A DNA stretch of 64,000 bases from Lepidostoma basale. Its lineage: Eukaryota; Arthropoda; Insecta; Trichoptera; Lepidostomatidae. The stretch spans positions 248,001 through 312,000 of the forward strand of contig JAHDVF020001563.1 of the NCBI GenBank assembly GCA_022606425.2, in the 5' to 3' direction. A program made the position numbers and the translations under genes. Positions 1-8,945 of this stretch are shown one piece after another. The stretch's first letter is position 1; every line of letters begins with the position of its first letter. The notes below the pieces were generated by a model, which was given only the letters and a program-made list of their open reading frames with translations, had not been told where the DNA came from and searched no databases.

Positions 1-149
1 GTACAAAAACTTATCGAAATGTATAATTATTTACTGTTAATAATAACGGATAACGTTTGTTTAGAGTAGCGGGCCTTAGGGTTGGGCATTCAAAAATAAA
101 GTGGAAACATTTCGATTGAAAAATAAACGATATGTTTTAGATAAACTTA

Positions 150-330
150 AGGCGTTTACAATAAAAACTTGGAAATCCATAATGACCAATTTTTTATTTT
201 ATTTAGAACACTATTATTTTTTCCACTTTTCTAGAACTTTTAATTAATAAAAAAATAAACGATTTGTTTTATTTTCCCTTATATTCACCATTAATTTGTG
301 TTGCGGATTCACAATTAAACAATGTGCTTT
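150..330. repeat. Degraded hammerhead-repeat remnants
   Basis: The stretch has a flank resembling the H4 family (a tract like that at 8680-8720, then a ttttccacttt run) and, near 288-325, a reversed copy of the tail shared by the H5 and H10 families (recognisable by TTGTGTTGCGGATTC). No ribozyme core is left. Identification rests on similarity to better copies in this window. Confidence 0.3.
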
Positions 331-1288
331 ACTTTGTAATAGAACATTAATTATTGTGTTAAAAATATTGTTCAATTCATATATGTTTTAATGTCACGGT
401 TCGATTTGGTTGACGGTTAATTTTTACAACGTATTTGATATATTTTTATTGTTAATAATCGTTTCAAATAAAATATTCATTTAATGGTAGAAGTTCTTTG
501 TTAATAATGAAAAAAAATATGTTATTTACTAATATAGATAAAAAATTTATTAAATCGCCTAAGTGAAATCAAACTATGATAAATATAAACTGTAAATATT
601 AAAAAAAAAAATACAATAATTATCATGTTAAAGCATGTTCTAGCGTGGTACTCGTACAATACACAGTTCAGTAAATTCCAGTTTTTAAATCAACCCATGC
701 AAAGATACGCGTTTAATCGACAATATATCACAAATATGTTTTACACCCCTACGCTTCGTGTACTATTAATTAATTATTATTTTTATGGGTCAAATTAGAT
801 TTTAATTAAGGCATAAACAATAATTATTTAATATGAATGAAGTATATCGTTATTAGATATTTTATTTTTTTATATTTTATATGAATGACAGGTTTCACCT
901 TACTAATCACATTATTAAATGTATTTTTATTTGATTATGCCGTAACTAGGCGAAAAACGGTGAAAAACGGTATCCCCATAAAATATGATGAAACCTCATT
1001 TTTTTTTATTAAAAAAGCAGCATTATTTTTCAACAGCATTTTTATATGTAGAATCCTCAACTTATAGAACGGAAAATTTTATCAGTCATTTTTAAGTATT
1101 ATTTAGTTGTTTATTCATTTAAAAAACTTTAATACTGATTTTTACACATATTTTTTTTAGAAATACAGTTAAGATATTAAAACTAAGAAATCATAGCATA
1201 ATATGGAGTTAATATCCTTGCACAATGATGAAATTTATTTATGGTTTTAAGCACTTACACTTTAGAACACTGTAGAAAATATCTAATA
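331..1288. other. AT-rich stretch without recognisable gene
   Basis: Very AT-rich DNA with homopolymer runs. Only one short chance frame is present, with no recognisable domain. I see no repeat family, RNA gene or regulatory signal that can be supported. Confidence 0.6.
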
Positions 1289-1309
1289 CTTTTATTTTAT
1301 TTGTTGCAG

Positions 1310-1508
1310 GTAAGGATGAAAATAAATGGGAGAACAAAGATGGCCAAGAATAGAGACCACGTGAAGATAAAAGAAGCAGATCCCACTACACGATAAGCTG
1401 GTGACATATAGAGAATTTCTGGTGACAGGATGCAGAAAGCGCATGATAGGAGCGTTTGGAGAAGTATGGGGGAGGCCTATATCTAGCAGTGGATAAAATC
1501 GTCTGTAT
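1310..1508 (+). mobile_element. LINE G 3' fragment (EAYxxQW end)
   Basis: Degenerate C-terminal end of a non-LTR retrotransposon ORF. Translation in one frame gives HDRSVWRSMGEAYI, a stop, then QWIKSS, the common LINE ending in which a basic Gly-Arg-Pro region is followed by W-R-x-x-x-E-A-Y-x-x-Q-W. Upstream frames are shifted. A related ending occurs in antisense at 24175-24480, 35500-35612 and 20615-20735. It is 5' truncated and non-functional. Confidence 0.55.
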
Positions 1509-1510
1509 AA

Positions 1511-2245
1511 GTAAGTAACGAATGATAGAAATCAACAAATGGATCGCCATGTTTTTTAAGAAATTTTAGTAAAATTCAAAATCTTTGATATTTAAAAAAA
1601 TCTTATTTCATTATTTATATCATATTATTTTATTATATTGTGAAAATATCCTATATTTGAATTGTTTATTTTAATATCAAAGTAAATAATTCGTTACATT
1701 CCATTTAAATTGTTTGTACTAAATTTTCAAATACGCTTTTGAATGTTTTTTTTTCCTTTTTCTACCCTTCGTGCGGTAGTAGGAGGAGTCGACTCAGTGT
1801 CCTGTCACAATAATTAGTACCTCCAGAAACATTGTTCGGTAATAATTACGGTGAAGGTATCGTTCACGTGACGTAGTACGTTTCCCCTCCATCAGGCATA
1901 TCAAACCCGTTTATGGTATATAGGTAATTACAATTAATGAAGATTTGGATTTTAACGAATTCCGTTACTATTTTTTGATTACTTACTAAAATTCAAACAT
2001 TCAATGACAAATATTCTGTCAAAGTATAACGTTGCAAAATAAATATTTGATTCCATTCCGTTCGTTTGCCTTACAGTTTCGACCGATTTTGTCAGCTTGT
2101 TGTTATTATTTATCATCTAAATCTAAATTTCTTAGCTAAATATAAAGATTCTTGATGTTGTTGCGGAATTTTATTACTTCTTTACACTGTAATTAAAGTC
2201 ACGTTTTTATGGTATAATACTTTTTTATATAGAATCTTCTTCTCT
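1511..2245. other. Unannotated AT-rich DNA with a GC-richer islet at 1765-1925
   Basis: Mostly low-complexity AT-rich sequence. The islet at 1765-1925 (GTCGACTC, then TTCACGTGACGTAG) is of ordinary complexity, is not repeated elsewhere in the window and has no open frame of note. It could be a conserved non-coding element. Confidence 0.4.
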
Positions 2246-2249
2246 TTCT

Positions 2250-2840
2250 TGTCCTGCCACACCTCCGTGGTGCATGGGTCCTCAAGGAGCCTTCTCAACC
2301 CGACTCTATCGCATGCTTGATGCCTAACATCATCCCAAGTGAGGCCTACCGCTTTGACCTCGTCCTATAGGGCTCTTCTCTACGTGGCTTTAGGTCTGCC
2401 TCGCTTCTTCTGTCCCCCCATAGGGGGACCAGTCTTATGCACCCTGAGCGATGCAGGCTGGGTTCCGTCTCAAATTGTGACCGATCCACAGCCATTTGCG
2501 TCTAGCGACTTGTTCTCTAATTGGCTTTTCGCCTGCCATGATCCAAAAAACGGCATTTAACACTGTTTGGGGCTAATAGATCTTAAATTTTGATCGAAGG
2601 TAGATATTTATAAACACCTGGAGTTTTCCAATAACGTCCGCAGTAGATTTCCAAGTCTCACATCCGTACAGCAGTACACTTTTAGCGCTACTGCTGAATA
2701 TTTGGAGCTTGAGTTTTCTCGAAATGCTACTGGAACGCAACACAGGGCGAAGCATTGCAAAAGCTCCCCATGCCTTATTGAGTCTGCTGGCTACATCTTC
2801 ATCCGTACCTCCCGAGCCTGCTATCATATATATACATATA
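2250..2840 (-). mobile_element. LINE D 3' fragment (reverse transcriptase C-terminus)
   Basis: Antisense non-LTR retrotransposon remnant. The minus-strand frame over 2573-2840 reads through GGTDEDVASRLNKAWGAF, then SVLLYGCETWKST and the FINIYLR motif, typical of the region after the reverse-transcriptase palm in many invertebrate LINEs. It continues in broken frames down to about 2250, where a glycine/arginine-rich C-terminus would lie. The rest of the element is missing (5' truncation). Confidence 0.75.
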
Positions 2841-3084
2841 TAGCGAGGTAGCAAAAGCTGGCCGTGGTCACAAGGAGGACACCGTAGAGCAAGATTGACA
2901 AATTCCTTTTTCTTTTTTTATAATAGTTTTATAATATGTTTTTTTGGGATCTTGGGAAAATCCGATATCATAACTACTACTCTCGGCGATACATCCCGGT
3001 GTGGGACCTCCTCCACTGGCTTCTGTCCCTGATCATCTCTGTCCATGATATTTTATACTTAAAAAAAGAATCATTTAAAAAAAA

Positions 3085-3612
3085 AACTAGAATGGCAGTG
3101 AACAATGGTGTTCTTTTACCGACCCTTATGTATGGAAGCAAAGCATGGAACTGGTAAAAGAAAGATTAAAGTAGAATAAATGCAGTAGAAATGTGATCTC
3201 TTAGACGAATGCGTATTAATCTATGTATGATAGAGTGTCAAATGAAAATATTCAAATAAGTCAAATGAAATGAATGCGGTGCGAATGATGGTGTTATGAA
3301 CAAAATAATGAAAGGATCATTAAGATGGTTTGGACACATGAAAGGAATGAATAAAAAAATGATGATAAAAAAAGGATATGTTAACGATGTAAATGGAACT
3401 AGAAATAGAGGAAGACCGAGGAAAACTTTGCACGATCTAATAAATAAAATATTATATGTCGGCCATGTGAGGAATCAGAGAAATCGACGCGTGCGCATGA
3501 CACGATGTATGAATGTTGAAAAAGAGAGAAAAATATGTCAGGAAAGAAAATTGTGGCAGTCCATTGCTTCTGCCTACCCCTTCGGGGAGACGGCGTAATG
3601 GTTAGTTAATTT
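3085..3612 (+). mobile_element. LINE A 3' fragment
   Basis: C-terminal part of the commonest LINE in the window. Readable pieces are LLPTLMYGSKAWNW, then a frameshifted stretch, then SLRWFGHMKGMN, RGRPRKT and a terminal SAYPFGETA followed by the stop in the last codons. The 3' end (TGGTTAGTTA) reaches the start of the (TTAG)n tail. The 5' end is truncated and there are several frame breaks. The RGRPRKTWHDQ block and the terminal hairpin sequence are shared with about 15 other copies here. Confidence 0.85.
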
Positions 3613-3689
3613 TTTTTTTTTTGGAAAAAAAATTTAAGATTTTTTTTTTTTTCTTACGATGAACTGTTATTCTATTGCCATAGTTTTTA

Positions 3690-3840
3690 TATAGGCATAG
3701 GTACCACTGGTTTACCACGGCTGGTAACATCGTGCCCCCATCACCGTGCATCGTGTGGCGTGCTCCCAGCTCGCGTTCAGCAGACTAGCCGGCGTCTCAC
3801 AGAGGCCTAATGTCATGTTCGTACTTATAAATCATCACGC
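3690..3840. other. Unique GC-richer islet
   Basis: About 150 bases of non-repeated, GC-richer sequence (TACCACGGCTGG, TCACCGTGCATC) between LINE A and the H2/H3 palindromes. There is no open frame and no family match within the window. Candidate conserved non-coding DNA. Confidence 0.3.
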
Positions 3841-4162
3841 CACAATCACCCAAAACGTAATTTAAGCTGAAAAATAAACAAGACACTCTAGATGTTTATA
3901 ACATGAATATGGCCTTTGAGCAATATTCGAAAAATTAGCATAGAAACATGTCAAAAATTTATTTGCTCTAAATTATTACATTTGGCAAATCCGTTTTTTT
4001 TTATTATATCGAGTACGCAATGCTCATTTTAAAATTCTCCAAGAGAGGTGACATAACGCTTAGAAGAATAGCAATTTCCAAATTTTATTCTAAGGTGAAT
4101 CCACAACGCGAAGTGTTTATGAAGATTTTTTTTTTAATTTTCTATTATTTGTATTTAAAATA

Positions 4163-4360
4163 AAATAGTCCATTGTTTTGGCCGAAACACTATGATATTT
4201 TAACATTTTATAACTGTTAATTCGAAAACTTTGTTTTATATCACAAATTGCATTTATTTTACTTTACGACAGCTGTTTCATCAGCTGAAACAGGTGTCGT
4301 AAAGTAAAATAAATACAATTTGTGATATAAAACAATGTTTTTGAATTAACAGTTATAAAA
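4163..4360. repeat. H2 palindrome, copy a (core-deleted)
   Basis: Starts with the H2-specific one-sided tail (TAGTCCATTGTTTTGGCC). It then forms an inverted repeat with about 70-base arms whose centre is near 4283. The arms keep the part around the ribozyme cleavage site (GACAGCTGTTTC and its mirror GAAACAGGTGTC), but box 1 and stem II are deleted at the centre, so no hammerhead can form. Confidence 0.8.
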
Positions 4361-4371
4361 TAAAATAAAAT

Positions 4372-4565
4372 AAAAACACTGCACTTTGTTTTTCACCACT
4401 ATGCGGTTATTTTATCGACTAGTTTCGCTTTTACCCAAGCTTCCTGGGGGCTTAGTAATAACATAACCTGTTATTACGAAGCCCTGAGGATGCTTAGGTA
4501 CAAGCGAAATTGGGTACAAAGTCGGCAATTAAAATAACCGCATAGTGATGAAAAACATTTTGCCG
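4372..4565. repeat. H3 palindrome, copy a, with two hammerhead-like arms
   Basis: Inverted repeat; the arm ends are GCGGTTATTTT (left) and AAAATAACCGC (right). The right arm reads CTGAGGA (4486-4492), one extra T, a GCTT/AAGC stem II, GAAA and a decayed stem III. The left arm on the minus strand has a decayed box 1, an intact GCTT/AAGC stem, GAAAC, UA and GUC. It abuts H2 copy a. The tail similar to H6 (GCTTCATACGAAA) follows at 4640-4655. Confidence 0.7.
4483..4515 (+). ncRNA. Hammerhead-like motif, H3 right arm
   Basis: Box 1 CUGAGGA is intact, followed by one extra U and a 4-bp stem II GCUU/AAGC and GAAA. The cleavage triplet is not preserved: the family form is GAAAC-UA-GUY and this copy has decayed there. 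Probably inactive. Confidence 0.4.
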
Positions 4566-4671
4566 TGTCTTATTTATTATTATTTTTTTTTTAAATACAA
4601 ACAATAGAATTTTTTTAAATGTGAAACCACAGTAATAAATGCTTCATACGAAAATTAAAAAAAACGTTTAA

Positions 4672-4830
4672 TAATTAATACGAAGGAAAACTTCAATTTT
4701 ATAGAAGTTTTAGAAGTTTTATTATATTTTGTGGGAATGGCTTTGCTAAGGTATTATCAAATATTTGATAAAACCTTATCATGCCGAAACATGGTCTTCC
4801 CATGAAATATAATTTTATTTATTGATTTAA
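4672..4830. repeat. H1 palindrome, copy a (degenerate)
   Basis: Short H1 copy recognised by GAAGTTTTATTATATTTT, GGGAATGG and the mirrored GCCGAAACATGGTC. Box 1 is TTGATAA (4765-4771), but stem II is eroded and the triplet has shifted, so activity is unlikely. Confidence 0.65.
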
Positions 4831-5030
4831 ATATATTAAAAGCATCACATAACTACATTCCAATATACCAGAGATACATAATATTATTAATGTGAAGTTT
4901 GAGACACAATAGTAAATAATACATAATGAAATAAATAGTCCATTGTTTTGGCCAAAATACTATGCAACATCACTACTGTTAAAATTTAAAACACTGTTAT
5001 AATATCACGATTTCTTTTTATTCACTGAGA

Positions 5031-5079
5031 GTGTCACGACAGCTGTTTCGCCGACCGATGTTGGAATCTTCGGGTGTTC
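5031..5079 (-). ncRNA. Hammerhead ribozyme motif, H2b left arm
   Basis: On the minus strand: box 1 CCGAAGA (5067-5073; U4 is C), one extra U, an imperfect stem II over 5050-5065, GAAAC (5045-5049), AGCU, triplet GUC (5038-5040), then stem I. Stem III is the self-complementary ACAGCUGU. The U4 change and two stem II mismatches suggest reduced or no activity. Confidence 0.6.
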
Positions 5080-5117
5080 AAATAAACTAGCATCTACATC
5101 GAAATTATAAGTTTATT

Positions 5118-5167
5118 GTGACACCTGATGATGACAACATCGGTTGGCGAAACAGCTGTCGCGATAC
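5118..5167 (+). ncRNA. Hammerhead ribozyme motif, H2b right arm
   Basis: Box 1 CUGAUGA (5125-5131) is intact, followed by one extra U, stem II GACAAC/GUUGGC (5 of 6 pairs, loop AUCG), GAAAC (5149-5153), AGCU and GUC (5158-5160). Stem I pairs C-G next to the core, with internal mismatches, and again further out. All invariant core bases are present. The stem III sequence is self-complementary, as in minimal hammerheads that work as dimers. Confidence 0.75.
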
Positions 5168-5374
5168 TCTCAGTGAACAAAAAGAAATTGTGATATTAAA
5201 ACAGTGTTTTAAATTTTAACAGACATAATGAAACCATATGATGACCTGACAATTCTAAAAATGATCAAAAAAGCTACTCCCTCAGGTGAACTACACTATC
5301 ACAAAATACGTCGACCTCCCGAGGTGACACGATTTAGTAAAGATATTGCTCTACCTACCGGCATAACAATTGTC

Positions 5375-5605
5375 ATATTGGTTCTGCATCATGGGAGATA
5401 AAACAATATGTAGCCCCTTTGTCGAAGATAATTATCAGGGACGAACAGACCTACATCACTCAGGATTTCTGAGTTGTATATACAACCGCCCATCAGTCGA
5501 AAGAAGTGAACACCCAAGTATGTCTTGTCTTCTCCCGAGTGACTGGTAGCCTAGCATCCCTAGCAATAAATCAATCGGAAAGAGCCACGGGTAATATACC
5601 CTATA
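5375..5605 (-). mobile_element. Jockey-type LINE fragment
   Basis: The minus-strand translation contains YYPWLFPIDLLLGMLGYQSL, matching YPWLYPTAFLLGMLGTNSL in the longer jockey-type copy at 44660-45285. It therefore represents the region after the reverse-transcriptase palm. Both ends are truncated. The stretch 5226-5375 may belong to it but is too decayed to assign. Confidence 0.7.
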
Positions 5606-5637
5606 AAAATATAAGACAACAAAACTTACAACAAAAA

Positions 5638-5700
5638 CAGACGTTTTCATTCGTATTAATTATTTAATATAGAGTTTTACATCATTGTTCAAGACACAAA
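5638..5700 (+). repeat. H1 solo right end
   Basis: Isolated H1 terminal tail: GACGTTTTCATTCGTATTAA followed by the one-sided end (GAGTTTTACATCATTGTTC). The ribozyme part and the left arm are absent. It abuts the jockey fragment. Confidence 0.75.
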
Positions 5701-6190
5701 ATATATTTTATTTTCAAGGTTTGCGTTAATTTTGGTATTCTGTTTGCATTATAATATATACAATATATGTAACTACACAACCCGTACAAAAACTCAATTC
5801 CCCCAATACATTTGAATATCTTTTGTGTACTTCCAGGAAAATTACAGCAACACAAGCTCCCCGCGTCCCATGTTAGGCACAAATAGGAATATGGAAAAGA
5901 AAACTAATCATAAATAAGAAAAGTCGTGCTAATAAAAAGTCTGACCTTTTTATTAGACCCCGTATCTGTATGTGTCTCCGATGCGAGATTCTTCTCGCAA
6001 TTCGGGCCCATCCGTGGGGCATACATATTTACGTTTACATGATTTATATTCATTTGGAGTGCGACATTTTTTACTATAATACAATGGCGTAGAAATAACC
6101 TTAATACTGTCGATAAAAAAAATAAAAACAAAATTTTCATTTTATAAAGAGAATCTTAAACACTCTCTTATCCACTTTATTTATCAAATG
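5701..6190. other. Unannotated unique sequence
   Basis: Moderately AT-rich, with a GC-richer patch at 5955-6030 (TTCGGGCCCATCCG). No convincing coding region or known repeat. The minus-strand frames here have no recognisable domain. Confidence 0.4.
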
Positions 6191-6194
6191 TTTT

Positions 6195-6262
6195 TATAAA
6201 ATAAAATATTCCGCACTACGTGTTTCGGAGGTAACCTCCTGAATCTTTAGATGTTATACAAC
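6195..6262 (-). repeat. H9-like hammerhead remnant
   Basis: The minus strand has stem II GGAGG/CCTCC with GAAAC and a GUA triplet, as in the H9 element at 35700-35905. Box 1 is disrupted (CUAAAGA separated from stem II by four bases). Likely an inactive single arm. Confidence 0.4.
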
Positions 6263-6355
6263 TAAACTAAAACTAAAGAATACTTATAAACTAAACATAT
6301 GTTGACATATGGTTCGTTAAGAAGTTTCGAACACATTGTAAAAATAAATTAATAG

Positions 6356-6562
6356 TCAAGAAAGTATATGTTAACGATGTAAGTGGATCTGGAAATACAG
6401 GAAGACCGAGGAAAACGTGGCACGATCAAATAAATCAAATATTGAATGTCGGCCACGTGAGGAGTCGGAGAAATCAACCTGCGTGCAGGGACGTATGTCA
6501 GGAAAGGAAATTGTGGCAGTCCATAATTTCTGCCTACCCCTTCGGTAAGAGGACATGTTGGT
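6356..6562 (+). mobile_element. LINE A 3' fragment
   Basis: 5'-truncated LINE A copy: AAGTATATGTTAACGATGTA, the GRPRKTWHDQINQILNVGHV-coding block, then CTACCCCTTCGG and a TTAGTTAGTT tail. Near the end a small deletion removes the TRCMNVEEA codons. Confidence 0.85.
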
Positions 6563-6716
6563 TAGTTAGTTTATTTTACAAAATATTTTACAAACATGAT
6601 CGGCTTCATCAGTTTGTTGTCACCGTGTCTATAATAATGATAATAATAACTAGCTTTTAAAGCTCCGTTTTAATGATGTAATCACCTCAAAGGCGCATCA
6701 ATTTTGTAGGTATTAA

Positions 6717-6874
6717 ACAACATTCCCCATTCCACCCTTCTTACGACCACCATGTCTGACAAATTTTTGGAAGTTGTATATATGCTAATATGCAACACCA
6801 CAATTCACATGTTCTATTTCAATCTACACACTAATCCAATCTTCATAGATGGCGCTAGGAATGGGGAATGTTGT
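6717..6874. mobile_element. Short TIR element (MITE)
   Basis: Perfect 17-base terminal inverted repeats, ACAACATTCCCCATTCC at 6717-6733 and its complement at 6858-6874, bound a 158-base non-coding element. ATTA occurs close to both ends, but a clean target duplication cannot be set. The superfamily is not identified. Confidence 0.65.
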
Positions 6875-7009
6875 ATTACATAAAGCGTGCGCTTAACCCA
6901 ACCAATGACAGGTCATAAGTCCTGTAAACACCTCGACTACCAGATCCTGTTCCCAATTTGTATCTTCGTCTCTATTGAGATACAATTAATCTATTTTATG
7001 ATTTTACAA

Positions 7010-7062
7010 TCGTCGAGTTTTACATCATCGTTCAAGAAACGATAAATATTATTTCTGTGCAT
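7010..7062 (+). repeat. H1 terminal tail remnant
   Basis: Contains GAGTTTTACATCATCGTTC and AAGAAACGATAAAT, a variant of the H1 one-sided end. No arms or ribozyme are present. Confidence 0.55.
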
Positions 7063-7189
7063 ATACGTTAATATTTTTTAAAGAATGACAACTACGCCAA
7101 TGTGTTATGACAAATTCATATTTTCATTTATATCCGGACTCCTAGAGGGATACAAAAAATCACGTGACATATAGTAGATGGTATCTAAA

Positions 7190-7545
7190 TCATTAAACCG
7201 GCGCTCACATTTACATCTGGCAGAGAAAAGGAATTGTCTCGAAGTATGATCTCTTTATCTGGGAAGAAACAATAGATTACACGGCATCTGAGTGCCGTCT
7301 ACGGGGATGAATATATACTGCAGTATTATGTAAATAGTTATTGGTGCCAGCGTTGCCCCGCGGGGCGGGCCGTTTACAGACGGGCCGGAAGAGGGAAAAT
7401 GCGTTTTGTCGCATTTCGTATGTTCTGAAACGAGTATCCTGTTTCCGGTCGCAAATCGACTGCATTTTTTTACGTAATGTAGGAAAAATGAAGGAAATGG
7501 TTTGGATAACGTGCTGGGATGCTTACTCAACGAGATTGCTTTTGC
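7190..7545. other. Unique GC-rich islet, candidate conserved non-coding element
   Basis: About 350 bases of complex, GC-richer sequence (GCCCCGCGGGGCGGGCC at 7353-7369) in AT-rich surroundings. Three overlapping open frames exist on both strands but none resembles a known protein, and open frames are expected where stops are diluted by GC. It is not repeated in the window. A regulatory role is inference. Confidence 0.4.
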
Positions 7546-7767
7546 ACCACCTAAAATAAAATAAAATTAATGAATCTTTTTATTTTATCACTAAATCAAG
7601 ATTGTAAAGAAAAATCTTAAAATATTCAAAAGGGGTATAACAAATATTTAATAATATATCATTTCATCAATCATTCAATATATTTCATATTGTTTATACC
7701 TCTTAATATCTTATTATTAAAACGAATGAAAACGTCAGTTTTCTAGAAGTTTTATTATATTTTATGG

Positions 7768-7806
7768 GAATGACATGTGTCGCCCTTCGAAGGCATTATC
7801 AAATGT
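7768..7806 (-). ncRNA. Hammerhead-like motif, H1b left arm
   Basis: Minus strand: box 1 UUGAUAA (7796-7802), extra U, stem II GCC/GGC with UUCGAAG between, GACAC in place of GAAAC, AU, and GUC (7772-7774). Box 1 has U3 and A8, a compensating pair for the usual C3-G8. The GACAC change should abolish cleavage. Confidence 0.5.
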
Positions 7807-7948
7807 GACGAAACATCAACTCGTTGCAGTTTATATACAAAGTTAATGAAGCAGAATATGTTAATTAACGAAAATTGATGTAACATTAATTAATTAATTC
7901 TGCTTCATTTACTAGTGTTTATAAACTGCAACGAGTTGAAGATTCGTC

Positions 7949-7990
7949 ACATTTGATAATGCCTTCGAAGGGCGACACATGTCATTCCCA
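7949..7990 (+). ncRNA. Hammerhead-like motif, H1b right arm
   Basis: Box 1 UUGAUAA (7953-7959), extra U, stem II GCC/GGC, GACAC (7974-7978), AU and GUC (7981-7983). It is a mirror of the left arm, including the GACAC change, so presumably inactive. Confidence 0.5.
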
Positions 7991-8438
7991 TAAAATATAA
8001 TAGAACTTCTAGAAAACTGACGTTTTCATTCGTATTAATCATTTAATATGGATTTTTATATCATTGTTCAAGGAACAAAACCTCTTAATATCATTCCAAC
8101 AGATTTCATATCTAGGCTTATGACCCATCGTTTTCATATTTCATACCCAAATTTAAAGCCAACTTCTTAATTTATTTTATTATATTATTTTCTTACAGAT
8201 CACGTATATCAGATGCAATGTTCATATTTAGATTTTTAGATTTATACTCGTACACGTCTTAATGCGCTCTTGAGCTTACAATACGAAAACGGCGCTTTAA
8301 AAGTTAGCATATTATTATTATTAACATAACTATCAAATAGTCCATTGTTATGGCCGAAACGCTATGATACTTCAACATTATTACTGTTAAAATTGATTAC
8401 ACTGTTATAATATCACAATTTATTTTTATTCACTGAGA

Positions 8439-8487
8439 ATATCACGACAGCTGTTTCTCCAACCGATGTTGGCATCATCAAGTGTTA
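8439..8487 (-). ncRNA. Hammerhead ribozyme motif, H2c left arm
   Basis: Minus strand: box 1 UUGAUGA (8475-8481; C3 is U), extra U, stem II GCCAAC/GUUGGA (5 of 6 pairs), GAAAC (8453-8457), AGCU, GUC (8446-8448). U3 could wobble with G8. Stem III is self-complementary. Confidence 0.65.
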
Positions 8488-8549
8488 CAAAAAAACATAG
8501 ACAAGCACAGGACACATAGGTAACCATGATGATTACAGATAAAAAATTT

Positions 8550-8599
8550 GTAACACCTGATGGTGCCAACATCAGTTGGCGAAACAACTGTCGCGATAT
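8550..8599 (+). ncRNA. Hammerhead ribozyme motif, H2c right arm
   Basis: Box 1 CUGAUGG (8557-8563; A9 is G), extra U, a perfect 6-bp stem II GCCAAC/GUUGGC with loop AUCA, GAAAC (8581-8585), AACU, GUC (8590-8592). The A9 change probably lowers activity. Confidence 0.65.
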
Positions 8600-8689
8600 T
8601 CTCGGTGAACAAAAATTAATTGTGTCCAATGTATATTCTTTCTAAATGAATTAATAATTCGATTCTTATGTAAAGAACGCGTTAATAAT

Positions 8690-8945
8690 GTGGAAATCCA
8701 AAATGGCGATTTATTATTGAATTAAGACATGTTTTTTTTTTTACTTTTGAGCTTATTTTTTTCCACTTGTTTCGAATGTTTTACGCTTTCATTATCGGGA
8801 GAATAATGTGCACTCAATGTCAACGCTATGTTTTAATTGTTATATCGATAGTTAATGTATAAAACTAAAAAAAAAAACTTCCAGAAAAAAAAATTCGAAA
8901 GTGAAAAAAAAAAGTTTTTATATTCATAAAAAAATTCTAAATTGA
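8690..8945. repeat. H4 repeat, copy a
   Basis: Contains the H4 left arm (TTTCCACTTGTTTCGAATG, then TTTCATTATCGGGAGAA). The minus strand reads CCGAUAA, extra U, a GAA..UUC stem, GAAAC, AA, GUG. The right arm is collapsed into A-rich sequence. The triplet GUG is not cleavable. Confidence 0.55.

Larger units (their letters stand above)
4925..5226. repeat. H2 palindrome, copy b (two facing hammerheads)
   Basis: Full-length H2 element: one-sided tail at 4931-4995, a left arm with a minus-strand hammerhead (5031-5079), a short centre, a right arm with a plus-strand hammerhead (5118-5167), then the mirror of the left arm up to AGTGTTTTAAATTTTAACAG. Outside the cores the arms are complementary over more than 60 bases. 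No ORF lies inside, so it must be mobilised in trans if mobile. Confidence 0.85.
7708..8085. repeat. H1 palindrome, copy b (long, two facing hammerheads)
   Basis: The largest palindrome in the window: arms of about 150 bases (left from AACGAATGAAAACGTCAG, right ending CTGACGTTTTCATTCGTATT) plus the one-sided H1 tail to about 8085. The arms include an extra mirrored segment (GCAGTTTATA, CAACTCGT) around the centre. The same base change (GAAAC to GACAC) is present in both arms, so they share one recent ancestor. Confidence 0.9.
8334..8632. repeat. H2 palindrome, copy c (two facing hammerheads)
   Basis: Complete H2 element: one-sided tail (TAGTCCATTGTTATGGCCG), left arm with a minus-strand motif, a centre of about 60 bases, right arm with a plus-strand motif, and the mirrored arm end to AATTGTGTCC. 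No ORF of its own; a frame running through it is a product of the palindrome. Confidence 0.85.

Noticed and set aside
4163..5226. Palindromes as ordinary DNA-transposon MITEs
   Set aside because: Ends are not fixed TIRs: one side has an extra tail, the other is variably truncated, and the arms contain ribozyme cores. TIR elements in the window (6717, 13271, 26486, 49917) look different.
7708..8085. Long palindrome as an assembly artefact
   Set aside because: Several independent H1 copies show the same inverted arrangement at different sites, one with a target duplication, so the structure is biological.
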